Source of the DNA: Candidatus Poribacteria bacterium
Lineage (GTDB): Bacteria; Poribacteria; WGA-4E; WGA-3G
Length of the DNA stretch: 64,000 bases
Assembly (NCBI GenBank): GCA_003635195.1
Contig: PYIY01000099.1
Coordinates: forward strand, 54,020 to 118,019
Reading direction: 5' to 3'
Shown piece by piece: positions 26,419 to 35,439 of this stretch (positions are counted from its first letter, which is position 1; every line of letters starts with the position of its first letter). The notes beneath the pieces were generated by a model that worked only from the letters and a program-made list of their open reading frames with translations, did no database searches and had not been told where the DNA came from. A program made the translations under genes and the position numbers.

Positions 26419-28029
26419 TTAGTTATCTGAAACTGTGAATTTTAGAGATTTTTCATCGCTCTCTTTGTAACCGATCCGAATTGCTTTTGCTCTTATAACG
26501 GTTTCACCTTTCGGTAAACGCAAAGGTTCTGTATACAGCTGCCATCGGACGTCTTCACCTTGTTCAGTTGTATACGCAATTGAGGCACCTTGTGTTGAAC
26601 AGTAGAGTTGCAGAAGCAGCGGGGTGTCCCATTCTCCATCTTCATGAGCAGGCTCTGTGCCGGAGTTAGACGCGTTAATTGGAATGAAAAGAGGTGATGC
26701 CGTTTGGGGTTGGGTGCCATTAGGATACCACGTCGCCACCATTTCTTCTTCAGATATATACCCCATATCCCCGAATTCCGATTGCCATGCTGTCAACGCT
26801 TCTCGCATCCGTTTAAGCACATTCGCATGTGCTGCATTCTCTGCTAAGTTGTTGAGTTCATACTTGTCATTTTCCACATCGTAGAGTTCTTCAGTAGGGC
26901 ACGGTGATTGGAACATGACCAATTGATCTCCCTCTAATTTGCCTTCGGCATGAAGTCGCCACATCTCCTGCATCACGGGATGGCTATTGCGGTAAGGATC
27001 CCAGCGGAGATACGGCTTTTCGGGATAATAATTTCGGATGTATTTATACTTTTTATCGCGCACAGCACGCAACATGTGATACGATAAATCAAGGCGGTCG
27101 CGCGTCGCAAAAATATATTCACGTTCTACTTTTTCTGGGCCAAGGAAGCGTTGTCCTTGTAGGTGCTGCGGTGCTTGAACACCACATAGCGAAAGCACAG
27201 TCGGACCGAGGTCAATCAAACTCACCAATTGATCACTTTCACTCCCTGGATTAAGTGCTTCGTGCCAACGCACAATCAACGGAATTTGAATCCCCGCATC
27301 ATAGGGCCACCGTTTACCGCGTGGCAGTCCTTCACCGTGATCGCTCCAGAGAAAGACGATGGTATTCTCCGCAAGCCCATCTTCTTCGAGTTGATCTAAC
27401 AACTCTCCGACACGTGCATCGGCGGTCGCGAGGTTATCGTACTGTCGAGCCAATGCAGCACGGGCTTTAGGGGTATCTGGTAAATAAGGCGGTAATTCCA
27501 CGTCATCTGGATTCGTGGTCAGTGGACGATCCTCCTGTTCCCACATACCGCTTTCATGCGTGACAGTCGGATTGAAGACTGAAAAGAAGGGTTGCCCTTC
27601 CGCACGATTTCGCCAGTGCCCTTGATTGCTATTGTCATCCCACGCTGTGATAGGGGGTGTAAACTGATAGTCTGTTTTACTATTGTTGGTGCAATAATAG
27701 CCTGCCCCTCTCAGGTATTCGGTGAAGGTTTTCACATAAGGTGGAGGAACAGCAGAATACGGCGTAGGTAGGTCAGGTGTACTTTCGTGTGTATGCGTTG
27801 TCCGATGGTGATGTGTTCCGATGGAAGTCTGATACATACCGGTGATAATAGCGGAACGACTCGGGGCACAGACCCCAGCAGTTGAGAACGCATTTGGAAA
27901 CCGACATCCGCCAGCAGCGAGGCGGTCAATATTTGGGGTGCGGGCGATTAGGTCGCCATAGCAACCGAAACGCGGCGTTGTATCCTCTATAGATATCCAG
28001 AGGATATTCGGACGATCTGGTGTGTTCAT
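26419..28029 (-). CDS. Sulfatase (tandem paralogue A)
   Basis: The product is 536 residues, the same as its neighbour, and the two align end to end with only scattered substitutions. The motifs are in place: 'WISIEDTTPRFGCYGD', 'GVCAPSRSAIITG' (Cys54) and 'FLWSDHGEG'. The same C-terminal beta domain is present ('QGASIAYTTEQGED'). AAGGGAG precedes the ATG. Local gene duplication is the simple explanation. The transcription order is this copy first, then the copy at 24729. Confidence 0.93.
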   Translation of the reverse strand: MNTPDRPNILWISIEDTTPRFGCYGDLIARTPNIDRLAAGGCRFPNAFSTAGVCAPSRSAIITGMYQTSIGTHHHRTTHTHESTPDLPTPYSAVPPPYVKTFTEYLRGAGYYCTNNSKTDYQFTPPITAWDDNSNQGHWRNRAEGQPFFSVFNPTVTHESGMWEQEDRPLTTNPDDVELPPYLPDTPKARAALARQYDNLATADARVGELLDQLEEDGLAENTIVFLWSDHGEGLPRGKRWPYDAGIQIPLIVRWHEALNPGSESDQLVSLIDLGPTVLSLCGVQAPQHLQGQRFLGPEKVEREYIFATRDRLDLSYHMLRAVRDKKYKYIRNYYPEKPYLRWDPYRNSHPVMQEMWRLHAEGKLEGDQLVMFQSPCPTEELYDVENDKYELNNLAENAAHANVLKRMREALTAWQSEFGDMGYISEEEMVATWYPNGTQPQTASPLFIPINASNSGTEPAHEDGEWDTPLLLQLYCSTQGASIAYTTEQGEDVRWQLYTEPLRLPKGETVIRAKAIRIGYKESDEKSLKFTVSDN

Positions 28030-28059
28030 TTTACTCCCTTTTGACAGTGATTTAATGTT

Positions 28060-28890
28060 TTAGCTCCAACACCCTTCTGTATACGCTTCACGATCGAATA
28101 ACTTCTGGCGGAGCGGTGTCGCCTTTGCTATCCATTCCTCAGGAATCTCCTGCGTGTAACGATGCGGTGGTCCCGCCTCTTTGAAAATGTCTATAGCGAA
28201 GATACGGTAGAGTTGCGGCGAATCTACAGGTTTTGCCTCAACCGCGTGGAAGATACGTGCGTCTATGTAGACCATACTCCCCGGCGGTAATTCCAACCGT
28301 TTCTCTTCGAGTTTACGTCCCGCTTCCTCGTCATAGTCACCTGCGAGCATCCGTTCTGGCGTTGCCTCGCGCGTCGGTGCTACTTTGTGGCTGCCTGGGA
28401 TAACTTTGAGGTTCCGATCGCCGCGTGTAAAACCGTTCGGATAATACAGAATCTGTATGTAATAGTTATCACGTTCGGCGAGGTTGACCGGATTCTCATG
28501 TTTCCAATGGTGGTGATCCTGATGGAAACCGAGGGGACCGACGCCACGGGGTGCTATATTGAGTGCGGAGTGACAGAAGTGATACGCATCACCAATTGTC
28601 GCGCGTATTAGTGCCGTGATGAAAGGGTCATCGATAAGCTGATCGCTATATTTACCGCGATCGTTCCACGGACGAATAAAATAGGGGCGTTCGGGTTTCT
28701 CACCGTTGTTCAAAGCCTCAATGTACTGACGTGTCGGTTCAAAATGCTGGGTGATCTCCTCAATCAGACCTTCTCTGCCATCGTCCGTCAGCACATCCGG
28801 ATAAGCGATGTAGCCATTATTGTGGAAAGAATCGATATCTGCTTGTGAGGGACCTAATAATCGGAAAAGTGAATCAAATTCAGGTGCCAT
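28060..28890 (-). CDS. Phytanoyl-CoA dioxygenase family protein
   Basis: The product is 276 residues from the ATG at 28890, chosen because GGGAGA precedes it and the reading frame upstream is not protein-like. The iron site is H-x-D in 'GFHQDHHHW' and the distal His in 'RIFHAVEAK'. The family strand 'VIPGSHKV' and an Arg ('QLYRIF') are present. It starts the leftward transcript that continues into the two sulfatases, so it may act on the same type of substrate. Confidence 0.92.
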   Translation of the reverse strand: MAPEFDSLFRLLGPSQADIDSFHNNGYIAYPDVLTDDGREGLIEEITQHFEPTRQYIEALNNGEKPERPYFIRPWNDRGKYSDQLIDDPFITALIRATIGDAYHFCHSALNIAPRGVGPLGFHQDHHHWKHENPVNLAERDNYYIQILYYPNGFTRGDRNLKVIPGSHKVAPTREATPERMLAGDYDEEAGRKLEEKRLELPPGSMVYIDARIFHAVEAKPVDSPQLYRIFAIDIFKEAGPPHRYTQEIPEEWIAKATPLRQKLFDREAYTEGCWS

Positions 28891-28953
28891 AGATGCTATC
28901 TCCCTTTGTGATAACACGCGGTTGAAACCCGCGCGGCAATAAACGAAATTTGC

Positions 28954-28982
28954 TTGACCTATTAGTATTTTGAATGTATAAT
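28954..28982 (+). promoter_or_regulatory. Sigma70-type promoter for the DUF433/DUF5615 pair
   Basis: TTGACC at 28954-28959, 17-base spacer, TATAAT at 28977-28982, 62 bases before the GTG start. Confidence 0.65.
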
Positions 28983-29044
28983 TTTTATGTGTCTTTGTGC
29001 AACTCACGAGAATTTTAAGACGAAATATTAGGAGGAAAAAAACA

Positions 29045-29287
29045 GTGCAAAAACTTGACCGGATAACATTCAATCCACAAGTCATGGGTGGCAAGCCTTG
29101 TATCCGTGGGATGCGGGTCACTGTCGGAACACTCGTCGGTCTCGTTGCTAGCGGCAATTCCGTCGAGGACATCTTGAAAGCCTACCCTTATGTAGAACAA
29201 GAGGACATCCGTCAAGCTCTTACCTATGCTGCCTGGCGCGTTGAAGAAATTGACTTGCCCTTAGATATCTATGAGAATACTGATTGA
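29045..29287 (+). CDS. DUF433 domain protein, likely antitoxin
   Basis: The product is 80 residues, starting GTG nine bases after AGGAGG. The motifs 'ITFNPQVMGGKPCIRGMRVT' and 'EDILKAYPYVEQEDIRQAL' are diagnostic for DUF433, a winged-helix family usually paired with PIN-like toxins. It overlaps the DUF5615 gene by 17 bases, the expected coupling. Confidence 0.92.
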   Translation: MQKLDRITFNPQVMGGKPCIRGMRVTVGTLVGLVASGNSVEDILKAYPYVEQEDIRQALTYAAWRVEEIDLPLDIYENTD

Positions 29288-29648
29288 TATGAACCTTTCG
29301 ATTGAGTGGGTCAACATTTTTGAACAACACGGATGGCATGCGGTTCACTGGCAAGAGATTGGTGATCCGCGCGCGTCAGACTACACCATTATGGATTGGG
29401 CACTAGCAAACAATTATGTTGTGTTTACACGTGATCTTGACTTTGGCATGTTTCTAGCAACTACCCGCGTTCAAGGTCCAAGTGTAATTCAAGTTCGTAG
29501 ACCAAACACTCTTCCTCATAATTTTGAGGATTGGTTCGTCGAGATCCTTCATCAGCACGAAGCAGCCCTAAAAAGAGGTGCGCTGCTTACCGTGGATGGA
29601 GATCGAGCGAGAATGCGTCTTCTACCCTTCCCAGCAGGAGGTTTATAG
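29271..29648 (+). CDS. DUF5615 PIN-like protein, likely toxin
   Basis: The product is 125 residues. The start 'MRILIDMNLS' and 'VFTRDLDFG' are the acidic motifs of the DUF5615 (Mut7-C/PIN-like) family, predicted RNases. It is encoded in overlap with a DUF433 antitoxin. The length is normal and the pair looks intact, unlike the MazF locus at 24 kb. Confidence 0.9.
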   Translation: MRILIDMNLSIEWVNIFEQHGWHAVHWQEIGDPRASDYTIMDWALANNYVVFTRDLDFGMFLATTRVQGPSVIQVRRPNTLPHNFEDWFVEILHQHEAALKRGALLTVDGDRARMRLLPFPAGGL

Positions 29649-29653
29649 CCTTC

Positions 29654-31126
29654 TCACATTTGGCTGTGTCCCTCCTGCTTAAATCTCTCCAGCAACGCTG
29701 TCAATCGTTCCACAATTTCTGGATAGGTTTCCCATACGTTATTCGTTTCACTCGGATCGTCGTAGATGTGATACAGTTGCCCCGGCGTATCCGGTTTGGG
29801 ACCGCCATCGCGAGGCGGGGGCCAGCCGCCAGAACCTTGTGTTCCCAAGATTAATTTCCAATCACCGTGCCGGATAGAGAAAACGCCTGTGCTGGAGTGA
29901 TGCACAATAGCTTCCCGCAATGGGCTTTCGATCTCTTCACCCAATAATGCAGGTAAGATGTTGCAACTGTCCTGTCCTGCGTCGTCTGGTACTTCTGTCC
30001 CGACAATCGCCGCACAGGTCGCCATTAGATCAGTGAGGCAGGTTAGTGTGTCGGTTTCGGTATTCGGTGCGATGACACCGGGCCATCGTGCTATCAGCGG
30101 CTCACGGTGTCCACCCTCCCAGATGTGTGCCTTGTAGCCACGCCAGTCACCGCACGATTTGTGATCGTAGAGATGATACGGCATCGGACTGCTATCTCCC
30201 TGAATCCGGTCGCCGGGCAATGCGCCATTATCACTCGTGACAAAGATGAGCGTCTCATCGGTTTTGCCGGTGCGCTCTAACGCATCCATAACTTCACCGA
30301 CCATCCAATCCACGAGCCATACCAGATCACCACGGGGACCGGCACTGCTCTGCCCGCGTGCGAAGTCTGGTACAACAGCCTCTGTGCAAGGTTCATGCGG
30401 TGCGGAGGGAGTCAGATAAAGGAAGAAAGGGGCATCCGCATCGGCTTGTCCTTCAATATACGCAACCGCTTTCTGTGCTATAATCGGATCCGCATCCTTA
30501 TGATCCCACCCTGGGGTCATCATACCGGGACGGCTTGTGAACTCTGGTACTTCATGATAGACGCTTGGAATTTCGACAAATGTGTCGTTCTCAATAAAAC
30601 CGTAAGGCGGTTGGCAGGTCGGACACCCTGAATTCCCGTAAAAATAGTCAAACCCAATATCCACAGGACCACCGGTGAGGGGGGCGGTGAAATCAATATG
30701 TGCCTCCAACTCGCGGCCTGCGTTGGACCAAGGCAACGGCGCATTGAAATCGAAGTCGTATCCCGGCACCGTCGAAAATCCGAGTCCGAGATGCCACTTG
30801 CCGATACAGGCGGTGTTGTAACCCACATCTTTCAGTAATCCGGCGACTGTCAAGCGTTCGGATTCAATCAGCGGAGGTTCGTAGCCGTAAAGCACACCGT
30901 GCTTGAGACGGCTCCGCCAGCAATATCGACCTGTTAAAACGCCATAGCGTGTCGGTGTACAGACAGCGGAGGGAGAATGCGCATCAGTAAAACGGATGCC
31001 CTCCTGCGCGAGTTTATCCATATTCGGCGTCGGAATCTTCGAGTCTGGGTTATAGCAGCCGACATCACCGTATCCCATATCGTCTGCCATGATAAAGACA
31101 ATGTTTGGAGAGGTGTGTGTGTCCAT
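29654..31126 (-). CDS. Arylsulfatase A-like sulfatase
   Basis: The product is 490 residues with AGGAG upstream. The N-terminal metal site is 'IMADDMGYGDVGCYN'. The formylglycine motif is C-T-P-T-R at Cys56 ('AVCTPTRYGVLTGRY'). 'IGKWHLGLGF' and 'VTSDNGALPGDR' follow in the usual order. The length and motif spacing agree with arylsulfatase A/N-acetylgalactosamine-6-sulfatase types. No signal peptide. It is convergent with the toxin gene, only five bases apart. Confidence 0.93.
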   Translation of the reverse strand: MDTHTSPNIVFIMADDMGYGDVGCYNPDSKIPTPNMDKLAQEGIRFTDAHSPSAVCTPTRYGVLTGRYCWRSRLKHGVLYGYEPPLIESERLTVAGLLKDVGYNTACIGKWHLGLGFSTVPGYDFDFNAPLPWSNAGRELEAHIDFTAPLTGGPVDIGFDYFYGNSGCPTCQPPYGFIENDTFVEIPSVYHEVPEFTSRPGMMTPGWDHKDADPIIAQKAVAYIEGQADADAPFFLYLTPSAPHEPCTEAVVPDFARGQSSAGPRGDLVWLVDWMVGEVMDALERTGKTDETLIFVTSDNGALPGDRIQGDSSPMPYHLYDHKSCGDWRGYKAHIWEGGHREPLIARWPGVIAPNTETDTLTCLTDLMATCAAIVGTEVPDDAGQDSCNILPALLGEEIESPLREAIVHHSSTGVFSIRHGDWKLILGTQGSGGWPPPRDGGPKPDTPGQLYHIYDDPSETNNVWETYPEIVERLTALLERFKQEGHSQM

Positions 31127-31168
31127 TATAATAGCTCCTGAGTGGGGTATGGCGAGAAGACATCGCGC

Positions 31169-32287
31169 CTATTGTAATTTCGCCTTTAATTCAGCGAGGT
31201 CTTTATCAATGGATGCGTCTTCTGCGTAGTTTGAGAATTCACGGTGTAATTTCACATCTTTGAACTCTACATCAACCTCAGAAGCTGCGCGTGCTAAGGC
31301 AGCAGCTTCAGTGACGTTTTGTTCTACTTGCCTCAGAATCTCGAAAGCCTTGCTATCTTGGAGTTCGGTCAATGCTTGACGGAGATGTTCGTGGGCATCT
31401 ATATTTGTATGCTGTGCGATGACCTGATCCCTTTTTCTTTCTGTCTCCTCGGTTTTTTGCTGCAGCGTTTCAAAGAGCGTTGTAAGATGCGCAACAACCC
31501 GTTTCTGTTCATTCCATTGGGCTTTGTAGCTGCCGGCGAGTTGTCGGTACTCGTTGCGTTGTGCTAAATCTTCGCGCGCAAGATCTTCGCGTCCGGCTTC
31601 GATGGCGATGATTGCCCGTTCTTCACATCGTGCCGCCTGGGCAATCGCTCCCTCGTGGGCGTTTTGAAACTGTTTTTCAATGCCGATGGAGGCATCAACC
31701 TTCTGTTTTGCTTCCGAAAACCGATCTGTGATTTCATGGATGACATCGCCTAACACCTTTTCCAGATCAGTTGTCGCGGCTTTGGCTTTAACCGCAGACT
31801 CGGTTTCATCTTCACTTACAAATTCAACGGATTTTGTGTCTAATTTGACGACAACTGTCTTCGCAAGTTTATCGCCCATCCGCTGTTTCTCTTTGCCCGT
31901 TGCGAATAGCCAGTCAACGGGTTGGAATATGCCTGCAAAACGACGAACGAAGGCATCTTTAAAATTCGCGGGTTCTCCATCCTCCAAACGGATTGTCTGT
32001 AGAGATAAAAGTCTCTTGCCAAACCCACCCCCTTTTTTGATGCCATCCATGAAAAACAGACCGAATCCCCACAGAATAAAACTTAGCGTCGCAACACTAA
32101 CCGATGTCATTTCTGATGCGTCATGAAAACTTCTAAAGCTATCAAAAATCTCAAATAGCACAAAACCGCTAAAAATCAAAAGGGCTTGGCAGAGACCCAA
32201 GAATCCTATGTCTAATAAAAATGCACCCAGTCGCGCCCGTCGGGATGCCAATCGGAACTTTTTTCCTGCAACCTTAATAATGGACAT
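31169..32287 (-). CDS. RDD membrane domain fused to PspA/IM30-like coiled coil (copy 3)
   Basis: The product is 372 residues from the ATG at 32287, which has AAGGAG upstream. Residues about 1-140 are an RDD domain: 'ASRRARLGAFLLDIGFLG', a second membrane helix pair, 'GKRLLSLQTIRLEDGEPA', then 'FVRRFAGIFQPVD' and 'QRMGDKLAKTVVV'. From about 165 it matches PspA/IM30: 'AREDLAQRNEYRQLAGSYK' and the ending 'DKDLAELKAKLQ' (PspA ends '..QLAQLKAKM'). PspA proteins are ESCRT-III-like membrane remodellers. Here the membrane-binding helix seems replaced by an RDD anchor. Confidence 0.82.
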   Translation of the reverse strand: MSIIKVAGKKFRLASRRARLGAFLLDIGFLGLCQALLIFSGFVLFEIFDSFRSFHDASEMTSVSVATLSFILWGFGLFFMDGIKKGGGFGKRLLSLQTIRLEDGEPANFKDAFVRRFAGIFQPVDWLFATGKEKQRMGDKLAKTVVVKLDTKSVEFVSEDETESAVKAKAATTDLEKVLGDVIHEITDRFSEAKQKVDASIGIEKQFQNAHEGAIAQAARCEERAIIAIEAGREDLAREDLAQRNEYRQLAGSYKAQWNEQKRVVAHLTTLFETLQQKTEETERKRDQVIAQHTNIDAHEHLRQALTELQDSKAFEILRQVEQNVTEAAALARAASEVDVEFKDVKLHREFSNYAEDASIDKDLAELKAKLQ

Positions 32288-32390
32288 CGTCGGAAACTCC
32301 TTCTTCTGTATTGGAATCTGCACTTACTAAGAAAGATAGTTGATGAGTGCTACGAGTCGGTTTCAGAAAAACAGAAAAAATAGGCTGTGA

Positions 32391-32696
32391 TCAGACCTCT
32401 TCTGCGTCCGCGTCTGCTGACGGTTTTGATGGCAATTGCAGCGGGAAAATAAGCGTATCGGTGCCGGACAACTGTTTGTGGGTTTTCAATACCTCTTTCA
32501 ATGCCTCGTAGAATTGTTCGCATTCTTCTTTTGTCCCGATCAGTTCTATACTCGGCGAGTTTGACAGGTTAATGTGTAATTCATACTGACGATGTCTCCC
32601 TCTGATTATCTTAATCTGATGGACATACTCAATATTCACCATCCCTCGGTAAGAGTTCTTATACCTTTCATCCGGATTGATAATTTCAATAAACAC
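32391..32696 (-). CDS. Hypothetical small protein between RDD-PspA genes
   Basis: The product is 101 residues and not recognised. Segments such as 'MVNIEYVHQIKIIRG' and 'ELHINLSNSPSIELIGTKEE' suggest a beta-rich body followed by one helix ('CEQFYEALKEVLK'), a layout like small PH-type domains. It is in the same direction as its neighbours, with a 103-base gap to the next gene. It may belong to the RDD-PspA operon. Confidence 0.55.
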   Translation of the reverse strand: MFIEIINPDERYKNSYRGMVNIEYVHQIKIIRGRHRQYELHINLSNSPSIELIGTKEECEQFYEALKEVLKTHKQLSGTDTLIFPLQLPSKPSADADAEEV

Positions 32697-32731
32697 TATT
32701 CTGAGGCTCCTTTAAGCTTTTTATCATAAAT

Positions 32732-32831
32732 AGGACTTACGCATTTTCTCTTAAAGTCCCCCTGATAAGGGGGATTTAGGGGGTTAAATATACCAAAGTA
32801 TCGCGCTACGTGCTAAATTTGTGTAAGTCCT
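32732..32831. repeat. MITE-like element with GGACTTAC ends and a GTCCCCCTGATAAGGGGG core
   Basis: GGACTTACGCA at 32732-32742 faces TGTGTAAGTCC at 32820-32830 (one mismatch). Inside, 32756-32785 carries the motif GTCCCCCTGATAAGGGGG plus ATTTAGGGGGTT found twice at 54.9 kb. It interrupts the RDD-PspA operon between two genes. The rest of the 300-base gap shows nothing else. Confidence 0.6.
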
Positions 32832-32996
32832 GAAAAAAATAAAATAATATAAGTCCAGTATCAGAACCAGAGCGTTCTGGGTTAGAAAGATAATGCTGTA
32901 TGATGAAGGTAGTCGGCTAACCAAATCGCTGTCAAAAGTTCTCGCTGAACAAATATTATGATGTCTTTATGTAAAATCGACGACACGGGTTCGTGT

Positions 32997-34076
32997 CTAT
33001 TGCAATTTTGCCTTTAATTCGGCAAGGTCCTTGTCAATCGATGCTTCTTCAGCGTAACCTGCGAATTCACGTTCTAATTTCGCGTCTTGATACGCAACAT
33101 CTACCTCAGCAGCTGCTTTCGCCAAAGTAACCGCCTCAGTCGCGTCCTGCTCCATCTTCGCAAGCGTCTCGAATGTCTTACTGTCTTGAATCTCTTCCAA
33201 CATCTCGCGCAGATGGACTTCAGCATCAACGTTTCTATGTTTCGCGACCACGGCTGCTTTTTTCCCTTGTGCTTCCGTCATCTTCTGCTGGAGATGCTCA
33301 AGGAGTTCGCTAAGAGATCGGACGATCTGTTTCTGTTCCTCCCACTGGGTTTTGTACTGGTCTGCTAATCGCTGATATTCATTCCGTTTTTCCAAGTCTT
33401 CGCGTGCTAAATCTTCACGTCCTGCTTTCAGGGAGATAACAGCGCGATCTTGCCATCGCTCGGCTTGAACAACTGCGTCTTCGTAAGCATCTTGAAACTG
33501 TTTTTCAACGCCAATAGAAGCACCAACCTTCTCGCGCGCCTCCGCAAGCCGATTTTTCATCTCAGCGATGGCGTTCTCTAAAACGTTCACAGGGTCTTCA
33601 GTTTCAACTTCAGGCTGTTCCGGTTCCGGGTCAAATTCCACAACAACCGTCTCTGCGAACTTATCTCCGAGGCGTTGCTGTTTTTTACCAAGGAACCAGA
33701 GTAAGTCAAAAGGTTGGAGGAGACCCGCGAAACGGCGAAGAAAAGCATCTTTGAAAGTACACGGTTTGCCATCTTTCAAACGAAGGACTTGTAGGGATAA
33801 CAACTTCTTTCCTATGCCCTGCCCCTTTCTGAAGCCATCGATAAAAAACAGACCAAATATCCACAAAGCAAGACTGAACAGAGCGAAAAAGGGGATGAAT
33901 CCAATTCCAATTGGCCAAGAGTTTTGATGGAGAAACAGGACTGCTACCAACGAAAGAAAAAATGCTAAAACTGATTGTGCAGCTCCAATCAGTGCGACAT
34001 CTATGAAGAAAGCGTATAACCGCGTCAGTCGGGATGCTAATTTGAATTTTTTTCCTGCAATTTTGATAGACTTCAT
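32997..34076 (-). CDS. RDD membrane domain fused to PspA/IM30-like coiled coil (copy 2)
   Basis: The product is 359 residues. The RDD part (about 1-135) has two to four membrane helices, 'GKKLLSLQVLRLKDGKPC' and 'FLRRFAGLLQPFDLL', then 'QRLGDKFAETVVV'. The PspA-like coil (about 155-359) has 'GREDLAREDLEKRNEYQRLA', 'HLQQKMTEAQGKKA' and ends 'DKDLAELKAKLQ'. It is 51 bases downstream of copy 1. By eye, copies 1 and 2 are closer to each other in the coil than to copy 3. Confidence 0.83.
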   Translation of the reverse strand: MKSIKIAGKKFKLASRLTRLYAFFIDVALIGAAQSVLAFFLSLVAVLFLHQNSWPIGIGFIPFFALFSLALWIFGLFFIDGFRKGQGIGKKLLSLQVLRLKDGKPCTFKDAFLRRFAGLLQPFDLLWFLGKKQQRLGDKFAETVVVEFDPEPEQPEVETEDPVNVLENAIAEMKNRLAEAREKVGASIGVEKQFQDAYEDAVVQAERWQDRAVISLKAGREDLAREDLEKRNEYQRLADQYKTQWEEQKQIVRSLSELLEHLQQKMTEAQGKKAAVVAKHRNVDAEVHLREMLEEIQDSKTFETLAKMEQDATEAVTLAKAAAEVDVAYQDAKLEREFAGYAEEASIDKDLAELKAKLQ

Positions 34077-34127
34077 CTTTGCGTCCTAAAAATCTTTGTG
34101 TGTGGATGATGCCTGCTGGATGAACTT

Positions 34128-35312
34128 TTATGATTGTAATTTGGCTTTCAATTCGGTGAGATCTTTATCAAGTGATGCTTCTTCGGCATAACTCGAAAAT
34201 TCACGTTCCAGTGCCGCATTTTGATATGCGCCATCGGCTTCAGTTGCCGCCTTTGCCAAAGTGGCTGCTTCCGTCGCTTCCTTCTCCATGTTCGCAAGGG
34301 TCTCAAACGTTTGGCTGTCTTGAATTTCTTTCAGCATCTCACGGAGATGGTTTTCGGCATCAACGTTTCTGTGTTGTGCGACGACAACTGCCTTTTTCCC
34401 TTCAGTTTCTGTCATCTTCTGTTGAAGATGTTCAAGAAGGTTGCTGAGGGCGTGAACCACCTGTTTTTGATCTTCCCACTGCGTTTTGTATTTATCTGCC
34501 AATCGTCGATATTCGTTTCGTTTTTCGAGATCTTCACGCGCCAAATCTTCGCGTCCTGCCTTGAGGTCAATAACCGCGCGTTCCTGCCATCCGTTCGCTT
34601 GGGCGATAGCACCTTCATAAGCGTTCTGAAACAGGTGTTCGACACCTACAGAGGCATCAACTTTCTGACGCGCATCTGAAAGCCGGTTTGTCATCTCAAC
34701 GATAGCATTCTCTAAAATTTTCTCAGGATCCTCGGTTTCGGTTTCCAACGCTTCTGGCACTGCGTCCAGCTTTACCACAACCGTCTCCGCTAACTTATCG
34801 CCCATTCGCTGCCGTTGTTTTCCAAAGGTCCAGAATGAATCCAGGGGTTGAAAGATGCTTGTCAGACGGCGAACAAAAGAATCTTTAAAGGAGCAGGGTT
34901 TACCAGTTTTCAATCGAAGTACTTGTAGGGACAGCAACTTTTTGCCGGGGCCCTGTCCATCGCTAAAGCCATCTATGAAAAACAGGATAGCTGCCCCTAT
35001 TGCTGCACCTCCCCATAGTAAAGTATCTAAACCATAGTTCAGCCACGGTCCGAAGAGACCAATTATAGACATTTGAACGAGAGGGAACGCATCTTCATCT
35101 ACTTTAGTTTTAGGACCTAATGTCCACAGCAATGCACTGAGCAATCCAATCCGAATAAGACTCGGACCAATACCGGAACCCATTGCATCAAACAGAAAAA
35201 CCAAAATTGATAGCACACCTGCTACGAGCATTCCATCCATGAAAAACGCCGACAAACGCGCAAATCGGGATGCTAATTTAAATTTTTTCCCCGCAATTTC
35301 AATCAACTTCAT
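34128..35312 (-). CDS. RDD membrane domain fused to PspA/IM30-like coiled coil (copy 1)
   Basis: The product is 394 residues from the ATG at 35312, chosen because 'MKLIEIAGKKFKLASR' matches the starts of the other two copies and GAGG lies just upstream. The RDD part carries an extra ~40-residue insertion between its membrane helices. The same 'GKKLLSLQVLRLKTGKPC' and 'QRMGDKLAETVVV' follow. The PspA-like coil again ends 'DKDLTELKAKLQ'. It is the first gene of the leftward cluster. Confidence 0.83.
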   Translation of the reverse strand: MKLIEIAGKKFKLASRFARLSAFFMDGMLVAGVLSILVFLFDAMGSGIGPSLIRIGLLSALLWTLGPKTKVDEDAFPLVQMSIIGLFGPWLNYGLDTLLWGGAAIGAAILFFIDGFSDGQGPGKKLLSLQVLRLKTGKPCSFKDSFVRRLTSIFQPLDSFWTFGKQRQRMGDKLAETVVVKLDAVPEALETETEDPEKILENAIVEMTNRLSDARQKVDASVGVEHLFQNAYEGAIAQANGWQERAVIDLKAGREDLAREDLEKRNEYRRLADKYKTQWEDQKQVVHALSNLLEHLQQKMTETEGKKAVVVAQHRNVDAENHLREMLKEIQDSQTFETLANMEKEATEAATLAKAATEADGAYQNAALEREFSSYAEEASLDKDLTELKAKLQS

Positions 35313-35439
35313 CTGAAAACCTCTGTTATACGTATATATTATATATGTAGAGTCCGCGAAGACGAAAAAGGATAGCAAAATAGCATTCAGGGGGAAGTGC
35401 GAAGCACAGCGACCTCGCACTATTGTAATACTACGTTCA

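Noticed and set aside
28891..29172. 94-residue upstream extension of the PhyH gene at 28060
   Set aside because: It runs through the antitoxin gene on the other strand and a promoter; ATG 28890 has a ribosome site.
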